Position numbers and translations under genes: made by a program
The notes under the pieces: model-generated
What the model saw: only the letters and a program-made list of their open reading frames with translations
What the model was told of the DNA's origin: nothing
The model's database searches: none
Part shown: in pieces, positions 27,779 to 37,878 of the stretch
How the letters are laid out: the number at the start of each line of letters is the position of its first letter
Numbering within the stretch: the first letter of the stretch is position 1
DNA from: Oreohelix idahoensis
Lineage: Eukaryota; Mollusca; Gastropoda; Stylommatophora; Oreohelicidae
Direction of reading: 5' to 3'
Assembly (NCBI GenBank): GCA_024509875.1
Contig: JAMPIV010003430.1
Span: forward strand, 148,452-212,451
Length of the DNA: 64,000 bases

Positions 27779-30119
27779 TGTAGTGGATTTGATGGTACTG
27801 TATGGTTGTGATATTACCTAGTGTGATGCATGAGGTCAGCTGTGAATGCTCCTGAGATAAATGTAGCTGTGAATTTACAGAAGGCCCTTCTTGCTACCAC
27901 TTACGACCTCACACATATCTTTTTTACTAATGAATGTGGCTACGTTAAAATCTAGGGTACTTATATGTAATGTGTTGTGGTAGATTACATACACACACAC
28001 ACAGATATTTAATAAGTCTAATAATATTAATAAAATTTATAATACACTGAACTAACTCAAGCTGTTTAAATTTTGATATTAAATTTTCTTTAAGTTTATT
28101 TGTTCTGAACCAAGGTTTTATTTTGGTCAGAACATATGAAAGATTTTGAAATTATGAATGAAATGCATGAATATATGTCATAATAAAATAGAAAATGTGT
28201 ACATATGTATTTCAAATGACTGGTTAATAGTAATTATCTTAAGATAGTCCCAGGAGAACTTATTTTTAGATATGCTGTTGGGGTGATATCATCACTCCCT
28301 GTCTATGACTACCAAACATTGTCCATTCACTGATGGGAGTAATACAAGTTTTATTTCCCAAAAAATTGGTGGGTTCTAGTGATGGTAATATAGTTGGTGT
28401 GTTAGTTAGTAAATAAGTTGGTGAAGGTCCAGCAGGCCAGACGCTCACGTATCTTGACTGAGTGATCTGGTGCTGGAATCTGGTGGCCCCACCTCTCCGT
28501 GCTTGGGGGCAATATAAGGCTGCTCTGACAAAATACTAGACTGCACTGGTCCACACTTGTATTTATCAACACAGCATTTGACACCACTTTGGTGCCAAAC
28601 AGAAACTCACACTTCTGCAACAAAAGTATTGGGTCATGTGTCAGAACTCTACCTCCTGAGCCACTTCTGCACACAACACTACACAACAACACCACATAGA
28701 CGGGGTCAGATCTCTCTGACCATACAGCACATCTTACCAAGTTGGTTTCACATAGAACTAGTTCCCCAAGACTACATAGTCTGAAATATGTTCATTAGCT
28801 TCCTGCTATTGAATAAGATAGGTGATATGTTCCACTGATCTCAACACTTAATCCGCCCTTCATAATCCTTGCTGGCGTTTATGTATTTTGTTTGTCTCTA
28901 GACCCTGAACTTGGGCTGGGGATCTAGAGCGAATCCTTACTTGTTGTAAGGGATAGATTTTGATGTGGCAGTATCAAATCACTCGAAACATTAAACAATA
29001 TTAAAATATACAAAGAAATTCTTTCAGTCTTACCAGAATTATGAATAGAGAACACAGTTATATTCTAGCAAAACTCAGCTGAGCTGCTGGCTCTAGTATG
29101 GCGTCCCTCTAAATATTGCAATTAGCTTCTGGGAACTACACCACTGAAGAATTACTGTGTCTTCTACTGGACAATTTATGTTGAATGGCAAAAATGCGCG
29201 TCTGTGCGCCGATAATATGATTATCTGTGGCCAATCACCGACTTCCCCCCTTTCAAATTTCAAACCTCCGACCAAAAGTCAATTCAGTCATACCTCAGTC
29301 AAGTATGTATTAGTGTCTGTTGGTCCGTCTGTCTCTACTTGCTTTTTCATAAAAATTACGCTTGGTTCTACATGCCTTTTTACACGAATCGGTCTCTAAA
29401 GTTATTTTTAGCCACAATTTTCCACTATTTCCCCCTCTTTTTCATTCCAACTAGATTTTAGCACTTGAGTCTCAAGGCCGCAATTTTTGAAAATTAGTGA
29501 CATTTTTTTTTTACAGTGCAGTCGCTCGTCTGTTATGAACAACACAGTCTTTTGTCAATATCTTCATTATTATCTATCCGTCTGTATAAATGAAAGCATA
29601 TTATTTCTCTGCTCAAGATGGGCTATCAGACTAGCTAGGTTTTATATTCCTAACATTATTATTAAGAAAAAGTTACTTTTTCAAGGTTAGTTGTTTTTTT
29701 GAAATATGTTCGAGCATCTTCTGTAATGCGTTTGCCGCTGAATTCAAATAAAAGGACTAAGTATCGTAAAAGCGTCCAAGAAATGACTGTTGCGTATAAT
29801 AGCTAAGGTCCCTTTTGTCCATTTCAGTACATTGTGTCAACTTGGGGACGTGAATTTGTTTCCTTTCCCCACCAATTGCGTCTTTTTAGCCTTGCTAGTT
29901 TCAAGCACGTGTTCAGTCATATTTTTTCTTTTTGATCTCCGTTCCCTCCCGTCTCCAAGGGTAAACGTTTTGTCTTTGCGTCTAACAAGTTAGTTTCCAT
30001 GGCGGGTATTGAACCGCGGCATGGGCGATCATGTCTTCTAGTAGCTTACGCCTTATTTTTATCCCTACATTTTATCTTTGGAGATATTTTAACGTTGTAT
30101 CACGGTTAAATTTATCACA
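27779..30119 (-). repeat. 3' LTR of element D
   Basis: On the plus strand it starts TGTAGTGGATTTGATGG and ends AAATTTATCACA. It keeps about 60 bp (near 28970-29035) missing from the 5' LTR. Landmarks shared with A's LTR show homology, but the two are clearly diverged (perhaps 75-80% by eye), unlike the near-identical coding regions. Confidence 0.9.
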
Positions 30120-30132
30120 CATCTCCCCACTT
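30120..30132 (-). promoter_or_regulatory. Polypurine tract of element D
   Basis: The coding strand reads AAGTGGGGAGATG directly before the LTR, the same tract as in element A. Confidence 0.72.
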
Positions 30133-30206
30133 GAAAACATGCCTACGGCAAGTTCCAAAACCAGTGATACACATAGATAAAATTACTCCTCACGCCTACC
30201 ACTACT

Positions 30207-32117
30207 CTAATTTTGATCACAGGGGTGCCGACTGAGGAAATCTGCACCGACATTCAATGACCCAGGGATGTACTCAATACTAAACTGATAAGGTTGCAGT
30301 AATAAAGACCACCTCAACAATCTTGCGTTTTCATGCTTAGCCTGAGATAAGAATACTAGGGGCTGATGATCCGTCTGGACCACAAAAGTCCTACCATACA
30401 GGTAGATTTGGAACTTCTTTATTGCCCAGATTAACGCTAAACATTCTTTTTCGCTTGTGGAATATCCTTGATCCGCCTTATTCAATTTGCGGCTTGCATA
30501 AGCGACTGGGTTCAGTTCCCCATCAGGTGAAGATGATCTTTGCAACAAAGCCGCCCCAAGTCCTACATTACTTGCATCTGTTCTTACGACAAAGTCCTGT
30601 GTCAAATCAGGCAGTTTGAGAATAGGCTTGCTAGTGAGTTTTTCCTTTAACTCTTGGAACGCTAATTCACATTGCGCAGTCCAAATTATTTTATCTGGAT
30701 GTCCCTTGCGAGTCAAATCAGTCAGAGGAGCACATATTGAGTTAAAAGTTTTGATATATTTTTGGTAAAAACCACATAACGACACGAATGATCGCACGTC
30801 CTTTTTTGTTTGTGGTCTAGGTGCTCTCTGCAGTTTTTCCAAGTTCTTGGGGTCAGGGGTCATGTTGCCCTGATATACAGTGTGTCCCAAGAATTCCAAC
30901 TCTTTGCATCCAATACAACATTTTGTTGGCCTAGCAGTTAAGTTTGCCTCCCTAAGCCTATCAAATAACATTTTTAGGGAGTCAATGTGTTCTTCAAATG
31001 TCTCTGTGGCGACGAGAATATCATCCATGAAATTCGTGAGACATGGGTTATTCAGGGGATCCAATAATTTGCGCATCATCCTTGAAAATACACTCGGAGC
31101 ATTTTTCAGTCCGAATGGTAGCATGTTGAATTCATAATGTCCATCCGAAGTGCTAAAGGCCAAATAAGGTCTCACTTCAGGCTTCACTGGAATCTGGTAA
31201 TAGCCTTTACTAAGATCCACCTTTGAAAAGTATTTTGCCTTGTTTAATCTGGCAAATAACTGTTTTGTGTCTGGTAATGGATCCACTTGTCCTTCTGTGA
31301 CAGCATTCAGTTTCCTGTAATCTATGCACAGTCTGTGTTCCCCAGACGGTTTTCTCAACAAAACTACACTGGAGCTAAAAGATGATTCACTGTGTGAAAT
31401 AATCCCCTCCTTCAACAAATAATATTTTTCTTCTTTCAATGCCTTCTCCTTCGCGAACGGAATAGAATAGGCTCTCATACAGATTGGGTTTGAGTCTACC
31501 AGTTTCATGTCATACTGTAGCAAATTTGTATGTCCTGGTTTATCTGTTAATACATCTGTATGTTCCTCCAGAACCTGTTGAACTCTCTCCCTCTGGTTTT
31601 TAGTCAGGTGCTTACTGATTTTTACCTGTGCTGCTGTTTCACAAGGATGTAATGGGTATTCATGTGAGGTGAGTGGTTCCTTTTGCATTTGAGTTGCGAT
31701 AGCCAAGGTCAGTAAGGGGGTGCTTTCCTGGAGTGGTCGGTCCAGATACTTCTTTAAAAGGTTTACATGATAAACTTTCTCCTTCCCCTTTTTGTCAATT
31801 TTATAGTTTGTTCTAGACACCTTCTCTAGAACCGTATATGGACCTTGCCATCCAATTTGTAATTTATTCTGGCTACCGGGTAGTAGAAGCAGCACCTTCT
31901 CTCCCACAGCTAGTTCTCTGTCCTTTGCCTTCCTATTAAAATATGCTGCATGTTTCTTCCTGGCTTGTTTCAAATTATCATTTGCCAGTTTCCATCCAGC
32001 TTTCAAACGAGTGGTCAGTTCGTTCACGTATTGATAAGATGAGGTAACAGTCTCTTCTGCCTTCTCATCTGTCCAGGTCCTTAATAAAGCTACATCTGGA
32101 TTTTTAATTTTCCATAT
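30207..32117 (-). CDS. Element D integrase C-terminus, RT and RNase H, uninterrupted
   Basis: The frame is open for about 635 codons. It begins, without an obvious ATG, in the -1 frame overlapping the end of the basic domain. Order: ALLRTWTDEKAEE, integrase GPY/F-type end (IGWQGPYTV), RT (LLRKPSGEHRLCIDYRKLNA, YYQIPVKPEVR, FMDD), then a complete RNase H (RTDASNVGLG, EKECLALIWAIKKF, QTDHQPLVFL, GADFLSRHP). It is the best-preserved RT-RNase H in the window and could encode active enzyme; nothing catalytic looks missing. How it would be translated is unclear: frameshifting, a GTG-like start or splicing are options. Confidence 0.88.
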   Translation of the reverse strand: MWKIKNPDVALLRTWTDEKAEETVTSSYQYVNELTTRLKAGWKLANDNLKQARKKHAAYFNRKAKDRELAVGEKVLLLLPGSQNKLQIGWQGPYTVLEKVSRTNYKIDKKGKEKVYHVNLLKKYLDRPLQESTPLLTLAIATQMQKEPLTSHEYPLHPCETAAQVKISKHLTKNQRERVQQVLEEHTDVLTDKPGHTNLLQYDMKLVDSNPICMRAYSIPFAKEKALKEEKYYLLKEGIISHSESSFSSSVVLLRKPSGEHRLCIDYRKLNAVTEGQVDPLPDTKQLFARLNKAKYFSKVDLSKGYYQIPVKPEVRPYLAFSTSDGHYEFNMLPFGLKNAPSVFSRMMRKLLDPLNNPCLTNFMDDILVATETFEEHIDSLKMLFDRLREANLTARPTKCCIGCKELEFLGHTVYQGNMTPDPKNLEKLQRAPRPQTKKDVRSFVSLCGFYQKYIKTFNSICAPLTDLTRKGHPDKIIWTAQCELAFQELKEKLTSKPILKLPDLTQDFVVRTDASNVGLGAALLQRSSSPDGELNPVAYASRKLNKADQGYSTSEKECLALIWAIKKFQIYLYGRTFVVQTDHQPLVFLSQAKHENARLLRWSLLLQPYQFSIEYIPGSLNVGADFLSRHPCDQN

Positions 32118-32139
32118 TTATTTTTCATGGCACCCATCG
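32090..32139 (-). pseudogene. Element D: last codons of the unrecognised domain, cut off by the LINE
   Basis: On the coding strand the codons read GAMKNKYGKLKIQM and then TAG (32090-32092). The stop sits at the same place as the F2 stop after GAMNTMSEKLKVHM. The rest of the domain is at 35274-35760, on the far side of the LINE. Confidence 0.75.
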
Positions 32140-35100
32140 AAACTCCGCCAATGCCGGTCCCAAGCCCGGATGAAAAAGGAGGAAGGCGGCCTGCATGGAG
32201 GCCGTAAGGAGGCAGCCCCTCCACCATGCAAAGGCACAACAGGCCAATCACCTGTTTGCTTTAAATCATGATTACGCGAACTACAAGAGAGAAAACCGGA
32301 CTGATTCTAAAGGCGACGAACTGGAACGGACTACGGACTACGACTTATGGAACTTGGAACACAAGTAGTATAAATGGGAAGGAAGAGGAGCTCGTGGAAG
32401 AGATGAGGAAAGCAAAACTAGAAATCCTGGCTATAACGGAAACGAAGAAAAAAGGACAAGGAGTCATGGATCTCGATGGCAACACGTTGCTCTACAGTGG
32501 TGTACCCATATCTGAAAGAGCTAAAGGGGGCGTGGGTTGCATTGTGGCCCAAAATCAAAAGATAGTATCAAGGGATGGAACTTTGTCTCGGAGCGCATTA
32601 TGGTTGTAAAACTAAAAGAAGGAGAAACCATAGTCAACCTGGTCATAGTGTATGGGCCAAATGAGGATGAGATAGCAGAGGTCAAGGAGGAATTCTTCGA
32701 GCTGCTTCAAAGGACAGTGGATGACTGCCTAGATGAAGTTATTATGCTCGGAGATTTTAATGCCAGAGTTGAAAATGACCATGCTAGATGGGGTGGAGTT
32801 ATCGGAAGATATGGAGAAGATACTCTCAATGACAATGGAAAGCGACTCCTTAGATTCTGCAGTGAGCAGAATCTGATCATTACAAACACAAAGTTCCCCC
32901 ATAAGCGCATACATGCATACACTAGATGTGAACCAACCAAGAATGAGAAGTCAGTGATCGACTATGCCATTGTTCGGAGAAGCTCATTCAGATATGTCCG
33001 AGATGCAAGAGTCTGGAGGGGGCCAGAGATTGGAAGTGATCACTACCTGCTAACAATCAAACGAACAACTGAAAGAGTTGCTCAGCCTAGGAACTGCCCA
33101 ACATCACGCAAGAAACCAAGTAAACGAGCAGGAGAAATGAGCATTAGGACCTACAAGCTGAGAGAGCCAGAAATTAAGACCAGATATCAGGGGCTTATTG
33201 CTACAGCAGTGAGCAACACAGAAGAACGACCGGATGACTTGGAAACCCTCTGGAATAAATTCAAGGATATCATAAAGACAGCTGCTGCAGAAGCATGCGG
33301 TGAAGTCCGACTTGGGAACCAGAGAAAGAGGACACCGTGGTGGACAGAGGAAGTCAAAGAGAAAATAAGAGAGAAGAAAATGGCATGGAAACAATACTTA
33401 GGAGCAAAAAACACAACAGGACAAATGGAAAAATATAGAGAATATGTGACACTCAGAACAGAAGCAAAGAACAAAGTGCTAGCAGCAAAACAGAAGTCCT
33501 GGGAAGAATTTGGAGAAAAGCTAGAAAAAGATGCACAAGAAAACCAGAAATTGTTCTATAAGACCCTAAAGAACATTAGGAAGGAAAAACAATGCCCTCT
33601 CAAATTTATAAAGGACAAGCAAGGCAAATTGCTTACTGCCCCGAAGGAAGTAATGGAAAGATGGAAAGAATATTTCTCAGAACTCCTGGATGGTGAGCAT
33701 GATGAAGCATCAGAAATGATAACCACTGACACAGAAGAGGAAACCAATGATGGTGAAGATGACATAAAGATGGAAGAACTGAGGGCAGCACTAGAGAAAA
33801 TCAAGATGGGCAAAGCAGCAGGGCATGACGGTATAACACCAGAAATGGTTAAGTACATGGGAGCATCAGGCGACCTATTACTCTTAAAGGTCCTACAGGC
33901 AGCATGGTGCAACAAGACCATACCAAAGGATTGGGAGATTGCCATCATAACACCAATTTTCAAAAAGGGTGACAATCGACAATGTGGAAACCATAGAGGC
34001 ATATCCCTTCTCAGTGTCCCTGGTAAAATCTTCTCTAGAATCCTAGAGCAGAGACTCCGACGCCTAGCTGAGCCACAATTGGATGAGGTCCAGTGCGGAT
34101 TCCGAGCAAACCGAAGTACTCAAGACCTAATCTTCACACTCAGACAGCTGAGTGAAAAGGCCCTTGAGTATAAGAGTGAGATCCATCTTTGTTTCATAGA
34201 TCTGGAAAAGGCGTTTGACAGGGTCCCCTGGAGCAAACTTTGGGACTGTTTGGCAAGGAAGAATATTCCAGCACCTCTGATTCATGCTATACAGAGCTTC
34301 TACAAGTCTTGCAGAAATTATGTGAGGACAGCAAACCATAAGTCAGAAGAGTTCAGGACCACCACTGGTGTAAGACAAGGTGATATCCTATCACCTTACC
34401 TCTTCATACTCCTTATGGACGATGTCATCAAGGCATGTAAGGAGAGAACAAGAAAGTATTCAGTGGGGTACTGGAGATGAGACAGGTCTATATTTCGTAG
34501 CTGGCATTTGCTGATGATGTTGCCCTGATTGCTAAATCAGAGGCACATCTCCAATCCAACCTGCAAGTCTGGAAGGAAGAGCTGGAGAAGAGAGGGATGG
34601 TCATAAGCAGCTCTAAAACAAAATCCATGGTGATATCGCGAGAAGAAAGAAAACATCAGATTAAGTTGGGAGAACAGGTCCTGGAGCAGGTCGACCACTT
34701 TAAATATCTCGGAGCTATTATAGACCGAAAGGGAGGCATCAAAGAAGAGTTGGCCACTCGAAAAGCAGCAGCTGGGAGACTTTTTCAGGCCATAAATCGT
34801 GGATTCCTCAGCAAGAAAGAGGTTGGTAAGAAAACGAAGATGGCTGTATACCGCTCCACCTATGTCCCAGTCTTGACATATGGATGCGAGTCGTGGGCAA
34901 TGACTACAACCCACAAAAGCCAGATCCAAACCTCAGAAATGAGGTATCTGAGGAAAGTGGTTGAAGTAACAAGAAGAGACATGGTCCGCAACCAGACGAT
35001 CCGTCAAGGCCTAAAATCCCATCCGCTGCAGACCCAAATAGAACAGTCCCAACTAAGATGGTTTGGCCATGTCTGCAGAATGGGAGAAGATCGGCTACCA

Positions 35101-35309
35101 CGACAAGCATGGGAAACAAACAGCCAGGGATCCAGACCTCCAGGACGACCCAGAGTCCGCTGGGAGGACAACATTAGACAATCTTTGAAGGACCGAGGAC
35201 TAGAATGGAACCAGGCCAGGAAGAAGACAGCTGATAGAATGGTCTGGCGCTCTCTCTTCCAAACCTCTACACCTCACGGTAGAAGGGGAACGACTAAGTA
35301 AGTAAGTAA
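32140..35309 (+). mobile_element. RTE-like LINE inserted in element D
   Basis: It is 3.17 kb long with an 11-bp target duplication GGCACCCATCG (32129-32139 and 35310-35320). It has a short GC-rich 5' region, an endonuclease-RT frame, and a 3' tail of TAAG repeats, typical of RTE-type elements, which end in short tandem repeats rather than poly(A). The matching empty site is present in both F2 units (17909 and 27223 regions). Endonuclease and RT style are those of RTE/BovB relatives often mislabelled as craniofacial development protein 2. Length suggests it is full or nearly full. Confidence 0.9.
32268..35301 (+). pseudogene. LINE endonuclease-reverse transcriptase, decayed
   Basis: The apurinic-type endonuclease shows ITETKKKG, VYGPNEDE, LGDFNARVE and GSDHYLL. 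After a coiled linker, the RT shows GKAAGHDGITPEM, HRGISLLSV, FIDLEKAFDRVPW, GVRQGDILSPYLF and FADD. The C-terminus has WFGHVCRMGEDRLP and GRPRVRW. Lesions: a frameshift near 32570-32600, an open-frame end at 34480, and a TAG three residues before FADD near 34497. A 234-codon frame (34597-35301) covers the last part. The copy is inactive, but lesions are few, so it is not ancient. Confidence 0.9.
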
Positions 35310-35930
35310 GGCACCCATCGGGTCCCGTCCATTAGAAGCTTTATAGTGAGGACTTTTCTTCCTAGAATCATCACTCACAAATCGACCACTACCAATTTTT
35401 TTCTTGGGTTTGTCTTCCCACTTTAGATTGCTTATGAGAGATCTTCGCTCTCTTTTCTGTTCTTCCAGTTTATATAAGTCTGACCGATGGATTGTCATCT
35501 TATCCTGGGTAAAATTTACTCTTTGTACTCGTCGCATAGTGGCCATGTTAATCCATTCAAGTGAAGACTGGGTGTGAAAATGGAGGCTCCCATTCCACTT
35601 TGTCTACCAGAGTATAATTAGTTTTCCGTCCAGGCCTAAATTTGCCCCGTGGCGTTTCTAGGTCCTGCTCAATTTTTCCCTGTGTGGGTGTTCCCTCATG
35701 AAATATGCCACATGCTTCTACAAAGTTTTCAATATCGACATTTACGTCGGGCCAATAGTATTTTCGAGCAATCTTTTGGCAGATGGTACCGACTTTCTCA
35801 TGGTCACCATCTTTTCCAACATGTAAGCTCCTTATCAAATTTGCCCTATATATCTTGGGAAGAACCAACTGTCCGTGACCAGTGGATCTAGTTCCTGTCT
35901 TCCTGTATAATAATTTGTTCTTCACAAAGT
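35274..35930 (-). pseudogene. Element D integrase finger plus unrecognised basic domain
   Basis: Coding order: the linker ending GQLVLP, a finger-like segment (SLHVGKDGDHEKVGT through FVEACGIFH), then EGTPTQGK, ETPRGKFRPGRKTNY, EWEPPF, a one-base slip near 35560-35575, MATMRRVQR, KLEEQKRERRSLISN, KKKIGSGRFVSDD and RKKSPHYKASN, then the LINE. Relative to F2 about 36 residues between the finger and the EGTPT motif are missing, removing the second Cys pair. Element A diverges from D right after LVLP and rejoins at LLRTWTDEK, so this whole block has been exchanged. Confidence 0.75.
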
Positions 35931-36327
35931 ACTCTCCCTTGCTTGGAGGTGTGTGGCATTTGGGCAATTTTTTGAAACATGGCTTAAGGGTCTTATCCTC
36001 AGCCTGCGCCTTCCTCATCTCCTCTGGATGAGCATTTATAGGTTCACCTTCTTCCTCCTTTTTCTGTGACCTGGTCTGCACTGTCGCCATGATCACAGGT
36101 CTCTCGGGATTCTCCAAGAAGACGTATCTACACCCCAATATCAGAGGGTAGATTGGTTCATCTATCACTGCTGCTCTGATTTCTCCTTCCACATAGCGAG
36201 TTTTCACCGTTATCCTTGCGATGGGAAGTGTCATGAGTGGTATGTCCTTAGTCGCCCCTTGTATTTCCACTGTTTCTGTGGTATACTGACTTGGGTCCAC
36301 TAGGCTAGACTTCACAACAGAATCCTA
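35930..36327 (-). pseudogene. Element D protease and linker, one stop
   Basis: The retropepsin motif LYDTGLD is followed by a TAG (36325-36327) where A has TAT (Tyr). The rest of the protease (ATKDIPLMTLPIARITVKT; IYPLILGCRYVFL) and the linker to the finger are open. The stop lies just after the catalytic DTG. Unlike F2, D keeps the protease region. Confidence 0.85.
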
Positions 36328-37647
36328 ATCCAAACCTGTATCATAAAGGCACCTTGTGGTGACCCCATTACAAATAACATCCTCACAAACTGGGGGGTGA
36401 TAAGGTTCCTGCTGTCCATTAGGATTAACCTTTAATCTTTGAGTCCCCGACTTCATTGCAGCAATGTTTGAAGGTTTCCTTCTACAAAATTCGGTGTTAT
36501 GGTTATCTTTCTTGCACAATTTGCACCATCTTTTTCCTTGGTTCAACGGTTTTCTTTCATTGTATTTTTGGTCATTGAACTGTGAGTTTCTGTCACGATA
36601 GTCATTTCTTGGCCGTTCAAGGTTTGTCCTACCTTTATTACCCTGTTCTCTATTATCAAATTTATTAAATTGCTGTGGAGCTTTAAAATTGTCTATGTGC
36701 TTCTTTTTAGCACCACTTACCTCTGCCTGGGCTGCCTGATACCTCTCAGTGACATTTAAAACATCCCACAACCTCTCTGCACCTTGTTCCATGAGAAATT
36801 TTCTCAAGTCTGGAGTTATGGACTCTCTCAATTGCTCTATCATGATCATCTCTTTAAGATCTTGGGTCTTCCCCAGAGCAGTCCATTTCTCCAAATAGGT
36901 TTCCAGTCTGGCAGAGAATTGGTGGTATGTCTCCCCAGACAACAGTTTGGCATTTCTAAATTTCTTACGATAAAATTCACCATTTTTTTCGTATCTTAAC
37001 AACAAAGCCTGCTTTAACATGTCATAATTGTCTAGGTCTTCTCTGTTCATTTTTGCGAAGACTTCATAAGAAGTACCTCTCAGTCCCTGTGATAACTTTA
37101 AACTCCACCTCTCTCTCTCTAACCCATATGTAGTAGCTAATAATTCAAAACGACTGAGGTACCCCTCTATGTCATCGTCTTTCTCAACAAAATGGTCTAA
37201 ATGAAACCCCATAGCTGATGTTGAGGCCCCCTGACTAGGCGTAGCATCTGAGGCAAAAGGGCTGGCACCATTTTCAGGAGCATGGCCTTGTAATTCCAGC
37301 TCCCTTAGTCGTAATTCGTGCTCCCTTTGCAACCTTCTATCTTCTGCCTCCCTTTCGGCCTTTTTATCTTCTGCTTCCCTTTCGGCCTTTTTATCTTCTG
37401 CTTCCCTTTGCTGTCGTTTTTCATCTGCCTCTAATGCTTTAGCCTCTTTGTCAGCCTCAATCTGCAGCCTCTTAAGTTCTTTATCAGCCTCAATTTGTAA
37501 CCTCTTCTCTTCAACTATCCTCCTATCTTCCTTTTCAATATACTTATCACATTCTGCAGTTACGTATTGTATTAAACCCTGACCATCCATTCCCATATCC
37601 TTCGCCGTTAGCACAGCAGCTGATCTGAACCTTGCCAGCTCCGCCAT
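36328..37647 (-). CDS. Element D Gag
   Basis: I chose the ATG at 37647 (MAELARFRSAAVL), in agreement with A and F2. The coiled coil has its own repeat pattern (AEREAEDKK twice). Core motifs FVEKDDDIEGYLSRF and LSQGLRGTSYEVF and the CCHC knuckle (CKLCKKDNHNTEFC) are intact. The frame is uninterrupted to the TAG in the protease. By eye it is over 90% identical to A's Gag. Confidence 0.9.
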
Positions 37648-37854
37648 ACTTTTTAGACAATTTAGCAATGAGCAAGATAAATCTCTAACCAATTAATAAC
37701 TAAAGTAATTCTAATTAATTAATTAATCAATTAACTACAACTGGCTGTGAAGATTCACCAACTTTTATTTTAAGGGACACTTTAAATTTTTACAAATTGT
37801 CCCCCTAATTTAATTCTCCCACCAGGAGATCCTAATATTACTGATAAGCTAATT

Positions 37855-37873
37855 ATCCCTGGACAAGACCCCA
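37855..37873 (-). promoter_or_regulatory. Primer binding site of element D
   Basis: The coding strand reads TGGGGTCTTGTCCAGGGAT, identical to element A, five bases (TATAT) from the LTR end. Confidence 0.55.
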
Positions 37874-37878
37874 ATATA

